A stretch of 20,067 nt of DNA from JBMNNU01 sp050942695 (GTDB lineage Bacteria; Chloroflexota; UBA6077), in NCBI GenBank assembly GCA_050942695.1, contig JBMNNU010000024.1, forward strand, positions 1 through 20,067, written 5' to 3'. Both the position numbers and the translations under genes were made by a program. A model generated the notes under the pieces. It searched no databases and was not told the origin of the DNA. It was given only the letters and a program-made list of their open reading frames with translations. Below are positions 1 through 5,312 of this stretch, in pieces (within the stretch, counting starts at the first letter, position 1; each line of letters starts with the position of its first letter).

Positions 1-102
1 CAATTGCTTACCCGCGATTTGCGTAACTTTCGATGCCACTTTCCAACCATTGCTATAGTCTCTCCGTGACGCTGGATTCCAAAGCCCTGATTGAGGCGAT
101 TC

Positions 103-131
103 TTGACCATCGTGGCGGCCTACGTTATTCT
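103..131 (+). promoter_or_regulatory. Sigma-70-type promoter of the valS leader
   Basis: TTGACC at 103-108 (5 of 6 to the -35 consensus) is followed, after a 17-base spacer, by TATTCT at 126-131 (4 of 6 to the -10 consensus). Transcription would start near 138, just before the first helix of the T-box RNA at about 150. The position relative to the riboswitch makes this more convincing than the boxes alone. Bases 1-102 hold no gene that I can recognise. Confidence 0.6.
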
Positions 132-149
132 TACATTAAAGACTGGGAA

Positions 150-378
150 CAAGAGGAGTAGGCGAAGACGAGCCGATAGAGAAGGGCGGTCCGAGGCTGG
201 AAGCCGCTCGCGGAAACGTTCGCTGAAGGTCGCTTGGGAGTCGGTGTGCTGAGCTCAGTGGTTAGGCGCACCCGGGTGCGCCCGTTACAGCGAAAGAGGG
301 TGGCGGGCTACCAGCCCGCGACTAAACCGAGGTGGTACCACGAAGGCTCCTTCGTCCTGGGGATGAGGAGCTTTTTTT
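150..378 (+). ncRNA. T-box leader riboswitch, valine specific
   Basis: This cis-acting RNA senses uncharged tRNA-Val and controls readthrough into valS. Stem I is visible: CAAG 150-153 pairs with CTTG 233-236, and GGCGAA 161-166 pairs with TTCGCT 219-224. Between these helices lies a specifier loop with AGTA (157-160) opposite GAA (225-227), the usual loop-E arrangement, followed by GTC (229-231), a valine codon. Two further hairpins are the perfect palindrome at 265-282 and GCGGGCT/AGCCCGC at 303-319. The T-box consensus is at 330-342, with the bulge TGGT at 333-336, which fits an ACCA acceptor end as expected for tRNA-Val (discriminator A). The antiterminator pairs about 328-332 with 349-354, excluding the terminator. 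Specifier assignment is an inference supported by the downstream valS. Confidence 0.9.
346..378 (+). terminator. Regulated intrinsic terminator of the T-box leader
   Basis: GCTCCT (346-351) pairs with AGGAGC (366-371). The helix continues inward with one bulged T (352), pairing CGTCC (353-357) with GGATG (361-365), and is followed by seven T at 372-378. The 5' arm overlaps the 3' side of the antiterminator, so the two folds exclude each other, which is the T-box switching mechanism. Confidence 0.9.
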
Positions 379-411
379 GTTGTTCGGTAGATACATTGAT
401 AGAAAGCCGGA

Positions 412-474
412 TGGGTCCTGAGCTCTGAATTGATACAGCGAACTCAGGACTCAGGACATCGGACTCAGGACCCA
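412..474. repeat. CTCAGGAC-type repeat with 11-bp inverted ends
   Basis: TGGGTCCTGAG (412-422) is the exact reverse complement of CTCAGGACCCA (464-474). Between them is further ACTCAGGACTCAGGAC sequence (452-467). The element sits between the T-box terminator and the valS ribosome binding site (AGGAGG, 479-484). The same CTCAGGAC family recurs at 4288-4373 and inside the methyltransferase at 6825-6854. Its function is unknown; an effect on valS mRNA structure is possible. Confidence 0.75.
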
Positions 475-490
475 TTTGAGGAGGTGAATA

Positions 491-3265
491 TTGACCGAAT
501 TGACCATGGCCGAGATGCCCAAAAGTTACGATCCGAAGCAGTACGAGGACAATTGGTACCGCTTCTGGGAGAGCCATGGGTATTTTCGGCCCGAGATAAA
601 TCCGGAGGGGAAGCCCTTCTGCATCATCATGCCACCGCCCAACGTGACCGGAGCGCTGCACATCGGCCATGCCCTGACGGCCTCAATCGAAGATATCCTG
701 ACACGCTGGCACAGGATGATGGGAGATGCAGCCCTTTGGCTGCCAGGAGAGGATCACGCGGCTATTGCGGCGCAGAACGTGGTGGAGCGTGAATTGGCTA
801 AAGAGGGGCTGAGCCGCCACGACGTGGGCCGAGAAAAATTCCTGGACCGTATGTGGGATTGGACCAACAGGTACCGGCATGTCATCGCCGACCAGCACAG
901 GCGGTTGGGAGCCTCCTGTGATTGGACACGTGAGCGATTCACTATGGACCCAGGTCCCAGCAAGGCAGTTCGAACTACCTTCGTGAAGCTGTACGAGCGG
1001 GGGCTAATCTACAAGGGGAACCGGATCATCAACTGGTGTCCGCGTTGCTCTACAGCCCTGTCGGACCTAGAGGTGGAGCACGAGGATCGGGAAGGTACAC
1101 TAACCTACGTCAAGTATCCGCTCGTTCCGATAGAAGGCCGGGCTGCAGGTGAACCGGAGTACATTGTGATAGCGACCACACGGCCCGAGACGATCCTGGG
1201 GGACACCGCAATAGCGGTGCATCCCGACGATGAGCGATACAGGGACATGGTTGGGCGAGAGGCGGTGGTGCCCGAGATAGGACGGCATATACCGATCATC
1301 GCTGACGAAGTTGTGGACAAGGAGTTCGGCTCGGGCGCTGTGAAGGTTACTCCCGGCCACGATCCGACCGACTTCGAAATAGGGCTGCGGCACCAATTGC
1401 CCATCGTGCTGGTCATCGGCAAGGACGACAGGATGACCGACGCGGCGGGCAAGTACGCCGGAATGCCGAAGCTTGAAGCTCGCAGGGCTCTGGTGGATGA
1501 ACTGAAGAAGCAGGCTTTGGTGCTGAAGTCCGAGCCGCTTAGGCACTCGGTGGGGCATTGCCAGCGGTGCAGAACCACAGCCGAGCCGCTGGTGATGGAG
1601 CAGTGGTTCGTGAAGATCAAGCCGCTTGCAGAGCCAGCACTGCAGGCCGTGAAGGACGGCAGGACAAGGATTATTCCGGAGCGTTTCACCAAGGTGTACT
1701 ACAACTGGATGGAAAACATCCGCGACTGGTGCATCTCTCGCCAGCTTTGGTGGGGGCACCGGATACCGGTCTGGTACTGCCAGGACTGCAACGAGACCAT
1801 CGTCTCGATCGAGGACCCCACCGCCTGCTCCTGCGGCAGCACCAACCTGGTGCAGGATCCGGATGTGCTGGATACCTGGTTCTCCTCCGGTCTCTGGCCT
1901 ATCTCCACGTTAGGTTGGCCAGAGGATACCGAAGACCTGCGGAAGTTCTACCCCACATCTGTTATGGAGACAGGGTACGACATCCTGTTCTTCTGGGTCG
2001 CACGGATGATGATGCAGTGCATGGCGATGGTGGATGAGGTGCCGTTCCGCGACGTGTTCCTGCACGGCTTGGTGCGGATAGATGGGGAGAAGATGAGCAA
2101 ATCCAAGGGGAATGTGATCGATCCTCTGGATGTCATCGACAAGTATGGCACAGATGCCCTGCGCTTCGCTCTGGTGACCGGCACCACTCCGGGCAACGAC
2201 TCCCAGATGTCACTGACTAAGATCGAGGCGAGCCGGAACTTCGCTAACAAGCTTTGGAACGCGGCCAGGTATGTGGTTAGTAACGTGCCCGAGTGGGAAC
2301 CCGGCGATCTGAGCCAGCCCCTGCCGTTGCCTTCAGGCCCCGGCGCGAGCGAGGCCGACCGATGGATCGTCAGTAGGCTGAACACTGTGGCCGGCGAAAC
2401 TCAGAGGCTGCTGGAGTCGTACCAACTGGGCGAGGCTGCCAGAAACCTGCACGACTTCATCTGGTCGGAGTACTGCGACTGGTATATCGAGATAGCCAAG
2501 GTGCAGTTACGAGAGGCTGGGAAGGCCGAAGGGGAGACGGGGAGACGGGGAGGCGCGAAGAGAGAAGAATCGCCTCTCCCTGAGGGAGAGGGAGCTTCTG
2601 CAGCACTCGTCACCCGGCAGACGTTGGCAGCGGTGCTGGAGCGGTCGTTGAGACTGTTGCACCCATTCGCACCCTTCGTTACAGAAGAGGTGTGGCAAAG
2701 CCTGATGAACAGACCTGCCGAGAACGCTAGGGAAGGTATCCCCCCTTCTCTCATGATCTGCCCATGGGTGGTAGCAGGCGAGCAAGACCTGGAAGCTGAG
2801 TCTCGAATGGAGCGGGTGATGGATGTCATTCGCGGGATCCGGAACACGAGGGCCGAGAACGGAGTGGATCCGGGCAAGTTCGTGCCGGTGAAGCTGCTGG
2901 CCCACGAATGGACCGACCTGATGAAGAGTCAGTCTCCGGTGATCTCAGCCCTGGCGAGAGTGCAGCCGCTGGAAATTCAACAGAGGGGTAAGCGGCCAAA
3001 AAGGGCGTTGACATTGATAGCCGGTGGCGTAGAGGTCTACCTACCGCTGGAAGGCCTTTTCGATTTGGATCAGGAGATCAGGCGGCTATCCCAGGAGATC
3101 GCGGATACCGAGCGAAATGTCCAGCGTAGCGAGGCGCTGCTGGGCAAGCCTGGTTTCGTGGAGAAGGCGCCTGCCCAGGTGATAGCCAAAGAGCGGGAGA
3201 AGCTTGAATCCCATCGCGACCGGCTGTCCAAGCTGCTGGAGCGGCTTGAGATGTTGAAGCAGTAG
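491..3265 (+). CDS. valS: Valyl-tRNA synthetase
   Basis: Class I aminoacyl-tRNA synthetase that charges tRNA-Val with valine in the cytoplasm. The 924-residue protein has the HIGH signature at residues 57-60 (PPPNVTGALHIGH context) and KMSKS at 534-538. Between them is the editing domain; an anticodon-binding helical domain follows. A C-terminal coiled coil (about 860-924) is typical of ValS. The start is TTG: AGGAGG lies 6 bases upstream, and ATG codons at residues 6 and 9 lack such a site. Expression is predicted to respond to uncharged tRNA-Val through the T-box leader. Oddity: residues about 681-702 (rich in G, E and R) are encoded by repeat-like DNA inserted in frame between two helices of the anticodon-binding domain, a position where length varies in the family. 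The product call is certain. Confidence 0.98.
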   Translation: MTELTMAEMPKSYDPKQYEDNWYRFWESHGYFRPEINPEGKPFCIIMPPPNVTGALHIGHALTASIEDILTRWHRMMGDAALWLPGEDHAAIAAQNVVERELAKEGLSRHDVGREKFLDRMWDWTNRYRHVIADQHRRLGASCDWTRERFTMDPGPSKAVRTTFVKLYERGLIYKGNRIINWCPRCSTALSDLEVEHEDREGTLTYVKYPLVPIEGRAAGEPEYIVIATTRPETILGDTAIAVHPDDERYRDMVGREAVVPEIGRHIPIIADEVVDKEFGSGAVKVTPGHDPTDFEIGLRHQLPIVLVIGKDDRMTDAAGKYAGMPKLEARRALVDELKKQALVLKSEPLRHSVGHCQRCRTTAEPLVMEQWFVKIKPLAEPALQAVKDGRTRIIPERFTKVYYNWMENIRDWCISRQLWWGHRIPVWYCQDCNETIVSIEDPTACSCGSTNLVQDPDVLDTWFSSGLWPISTLGWPEDTEDLRKFYPTSVMETGYDILFFWVARMMMQCMAMVDEVPFRDVFLHGLVRIDGEKMSKSKGNVIDPLDVIDKYGTDALRFALVTGTTPGNDSQMSLTKIEASRNFANKLWNAARYVVSNVPEWEPGDLSQPLPLPSGPGASEADRWIVSRLNTVAGETQRLLESYQLGEAARNLHDFIWSEYCDWYIEIAKVQLREAGKAEGETGRRGGAKREESPLPEGEGASAALVTRQTLAAVLERSLRLLHPFAPFVTEEVWQSLMNRPAENAREGIPPSLMICPWVVAGEQDLEAESRMERVMDVIRGIRNTRAENGVDPGKFVPVKLLAHEWTDLMKSQSPVISALARVQPLEIQQRGKRPKRALTLIAGGVEVYLPLEGLFDLDQEIRRLSQEIADTERNVQRSEALLGKPGFVEKAPAQVIAKEREKLESHRDRLSKLLERLEMLKQ
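2530..2596. repeat. Repeat-derived in-frame insert within valS
   Basis: GGGGAGACGGGGAGACGGGG (about 2530-2550) is followed by a short palindrome, CTCTCCC TGAG GGAGAGGG (about 2574-2591). The first part resembles the GAGACG-type tract inside the methyltransferase at 5666-5697. The second resembles the cores of the C/G-rich hairpins at 4386-4511. The insert translates without a stop into a low-complexity segment of ValS. Confidence 0.7.
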
Positions 3266-3308
3266 GCGGAGTAGCTGATCGCCAACAGCTTTCAACTGAA
3301 GAAACCCC

Positions 3309-3338
3309 AGGGGCCGGTGAAACCCGGCCCCTTTGTTT
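3309..3338 (+). terminator. Terminator between convergent valS and folD
   Basis: GGGGCCGG (3310-3317) pairs with CCGGCCCC (3324-3331) around a 6-base loop, followed on the + strand by TTTGTTT (3332-3338). This fits termination of valS. The hairpin also lies downstream of folD on the - strand, where the following tract is GGGGTTTCTT, so it may act weakly in both directions. The rest of 3266-3405 holds no gene. Confidence 0.85.
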
Positions 3339-3405
3339 ACTCCTACTTTAACGCGATGAAGGCGGCGTGCGTTGCAATGGTGAGGGGTATCTTCACCAGC
3401 AGCGC

Positions 3406-4260
3406 CTATGCGGACAACTGCCGCTTGGCGGCCTCGAGGGTGTTGCGAAGCAGCATTGCGTTTGTCGTGGGACCGGTCCCTCCGGGCACGGGGGTGATGG
3501 CGCCGGCCACTTCCTTTACAGCATCGAAATCTACATCTCCGACCACCTTGCTGTCGATGACGTTTATTCCAAAGTCCACCACCACCGATCCGGGCTTCAC
3601 GAAGTCGGCGGTGATCAGCTTCGCCCTACCGATGGCGGCTACCAGGATATCCGCCCGTCTCGCCACTTCTGCCAGATTCCTGGTTCGGGAGTGGCAGACG
3701 GTAACGGTGGCGTGCTCCTGAAGAAGTAGAAAGAACATCGGCTTGCCGACGATGTTGCTGCGACCTACAACCACCGCCTCCTTGCCCTTTATCTCGATGC
3801 CCGATCGCTTCAGGATCTCCAGACCACCGAGGGGTGTGGCGGGGACGAATGTAGGCCGCCCCAGGGCCAACATCCCGGCGTTGTAAGGGTGAATACCGTC
3901 GACATCCTTGAGTGGAGAGAGAATGGATGTAACCATATCCTGGTTCAGGTGGGAAGGCAGCGGCATCTGGACGATGACGCCATGTACCAGCCTATCCTCG
4001 TTGAGGGCAGATATTGTTCCTCTGAAATCCGCCTCAGAGACGTTGTCCGGCAGCAGGTGCAGCGTGCTTATCATATCAGCGGCAGAGAATGCCTTTCCGA
4101 TTCGCTGCACATAGGCTGAGGCAGCCGGGTCATCCCCTACCTGCACGATAGCTAACCGGGGGGTTACTCCATGCTGCTGCTTAAACCTCGCCAGATCCTC
4201 GGCAAGTTCAGCTTTGATCTGCTCTGCAACGGGTCGCCCTTCCAACAATCGCGCTGCCAT
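3406..4260 (-). CDS. folD: FolD, methylenetetrahydrofolate dehydrogenase (cyclohydrolase residue replaced)
   Basis: FolD normally interconverts 5,10-methylene-, methenyl- and 10-formyl-tetrahydrofolate, using NAD(P). At 284 residues it is full length and numbers like the E. coli enzyme: Y50, Q98 (in IVQMPLP) and D121 (in KDVDGIHP) are all in place, and a Rossmann segment (VGRSNIVGKP) follows. Position 54, the lysine needed for cyclohydrolase chemistry in the family, is isoleucine (codon ATC); the next lysine is K56. The dehydrogenase may therefore be kept while the cyclohydrolase is weak or lost. The ATG is preceded by AAGGAGG with a 5-base gap. fchA, whose family includes methenyl-THF cyclohydrolases, lies upstream on the same strand, about 265 bases away across repeats. 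The family call is certain; the loss of activity is inferred. Confidence 0.96.
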   Translation of the reverse strand: MAARLLEGRPVAEQIKAELAEDLARFKQQHGVTPRLAIVQVGDDPAASAYVQRIGKAFSAADMISTLHLLPDNVSEADFRGTISALNEDRLVHGVIVQMPLPSHLNQDMVTSILSPLKDVDGIHPYNAGMLALGRPTFVPATPLGGLEILKRSGIEIKGKEAVVVGRSNIVGKPMFFLLLQEHATVTVCHSRTRNLAEVARRADILVAAIGRAKLITADFVKPGSVVVDFGINVIDSKVVGDVDFDAVKEVAGAITPVPGGTGPTTNAMLLRNTLEAAKRQLSA

Positions 4261-4287
4261 TTACGCCTCCTTGATGTTGAGTGCTGC

Positions 4288-4373
4288 TCTGAGTCCTGAG
4301 ACCTGTGGTCCTGAGTCCTGAGTCCTGCGTCCTCAGGACGGTTCTGAGTTCTGGGTTCTGAGTTCTGAGTTCC
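4288..4373. repeat. CTGAGT(C/T)CTG direct-repeat tract
   Basis: Imperfect head-to-tail copies of CTGAGTCCTGAGTCCTG and CTGAGTTCTGAGTTCTG, with one internal inverted segment (GTCCTCAGGAC, 4329-4339). It fills the space just upstream of the folD ribosome binding site. This is the same family as 412-474 and 6825-6854. Units are too short and irregular for CRISPR. Confidence 0.8.
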
Positions 4374-4385
4374 GGGCATGTTCAC

Positions 4386-4511
4386 GCTCTCCCATAGGAA
4401 GAGGCGGCTCCTCTCCCCTCCCCGCAACTGGGAGGGGCAGGGGGTGGGGTCCATCCCTCATCCCCCTCTCCCTGTGGGGGAGGGGTTGGGGGTGGGGTCT
4501 GTCCCCCCGTC
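4386..4511. repeat. Pair of C-rich/G-rich hairpin repeats
   Basis: Two related units. In the first, CCCCTCCC (4415-4422) pairs with GGGAGGGG (4430-4437). In the second, 4463-4472 pairs with 4476-4485 around a TGT loop. Each is followed by a near-identical tail, GGGGGTGGGGTC-N2-TCC. The units form a direct repeat of palindromic elements between fchA and folD. A related core appears inside valS (2574-2591). The G-rich strand could also form a quadruplex; that is speculation. Confidence 0.8.
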
Positions 4512-4525
4512 CATGGTGTCTTATC

Positions 4526-5173
4526 TTATAGCCTCGCAAGGCCCTCCTGGACGGCCTTTTGCACCTTTTCACTTAACCCGACTGTGAGAGCCTGGGCCTG
4601 CTCATTGAGCCTGTCCACGGTCTCCTTGTCTTTGACCGCCCGGAGGTTGATTTCGATGTTGATCACCGCACCTCTCAAGGCTCCCTCCGCTAGGTAGGCC
4701 GCCATAGCAACATCCCCGATGGCCTGCGCGTTCGTAACTCTGGCCGCCGGTAGAGCCAGATCCACGACGCGAGCACAATCCCTCGCGATCTCGAGGGGTA
4801 CCAGACTGGCTGCGATAGTGGCCTCTTGGATGCGGGTAGAGCGAACCTGTTTCTCTTCCTCAGTAGCTTTGGGTAAACGGTAAGCATCCATTATCTGTCC
4901 GAAAGCCTCGGCATCAGCGTCGACCAATCGATGTAGCCGGGTTCTAAGCTCCTCCGATTGGGCGAGGATAGAGTTGACCTCTTCCTGTACCGCAGCATAT
5001 TTTTCCTTCCCCACCGTTAGGTTACAGACCATGCTGATCAACCCGGCTGATAGTGATCCTGCTAACGCTGCAATAGCGCCGCCTCCGGGTGTGGGGGATG
5101 ATGAAGAAAGGATGTTCAAAAACCGGTCGATTGGCATGGAGCCGAGATGCTGGGGGGATTCATTAGCAGTCAA
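4526..5173 (-). CDS. fchA: FchA-type cyclodeaminase/methenyl-THF cyclohydrolase family protein
   Basis: About 215 residues, the length of stand-alone members of the formiminotransferase-cyclodeaminase C-terminal family, which includes methenyltetrahydrofolate cyclohydrolase FchA and formimino-THF cyclodeaminase. Signature segments are SSSPTPGGGAIAALAGSLSA near the N terminus, DADAEAFGQIMDAYRLPK in the middle, and ALPAARVTNAQAIGDVAMAA. It acts on folate one-carbon units in the cytoplasm. The longest frame begins at an ATG at 5188, but GGAGG overlaps that start and lies 8 bases before a TTG at 5173, so I place the start there. No histidine-degradation genes are present; the neighbour on the same strand is folD, which favours the cyclohydrolase role, especially since FolD lacks the usual lysine. 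Family call strong; exact reaction inferred. Confidence 0.88.
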   Translation of the reverse strand: MTANESPQHLGSMPIDRFLNILSSSSPTPGGGAIAALAGSLSAGLISMVCNLTVGKEKYAAVQEEVNSILAQSEELRTRLHRLVDADAEAFGQIMDAYRLPKATEEEKQVRSTRIQEATIAASLVPLEIARDCARVVDLALPAARVTNAQAIGDVAMAAYLAEGALRGAVINIEINLRAVKDKETVDRLNEQAQALTVGLSEKVQKAVQEGLARL

Positions 5174-5238
5174 TAGCATCACCTCCATATTTGCTATTTA
5201 CTATTCGATTATCGACCATTGCATAAGTAAATTAATTA

Positions 5239-5277
5239 TTGGGGACACCCCAAGCCCCGCCAGGCGCTACGCCCTGG
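5239..5277 (-). terminator. Tandem hairpins between the methyltransferase and fchA
   Basis: Reading the - strand after the methyltransferase stop, a hairpin (5260-5277, CCAGG/CCTGG with inner GCG/CGC and one bulge) is followed by TTGGGG-TGT-CCCCAA (5239-5253) and then the AT-rich TAATTAATTTA. This resembles a factor-independent terminator without a clean T-run. The AT-rich part, ending in GATAAT on the - strand, could hold the fchA promoter, but no good -35 box is visible. Confidence 0.45.
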
Positions 5278-5312
5278 ACCCGTCTTTTGCAATTTATGCT
5301 GCGATCAGATTT

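Noticed and set aside
234..792. Small open frames in the valS leader and at its 5' end (both strands)
   Set aside because: They lie over the T-box RNA or the ValS N terminus, have no recognisable domain and no convincing ribosome binding site.
3317..3729. Open frames on the + strand opposite folD
   Set aside because: They are antisense shadows of a clear FolD reading frame.
4288..4373. CRISPR array from the repeated CTGAGTCCTG units
   Set aside because: Units are about 8-9 bases, imperfect and without unique spacers of constant length, and no cas genes are present.
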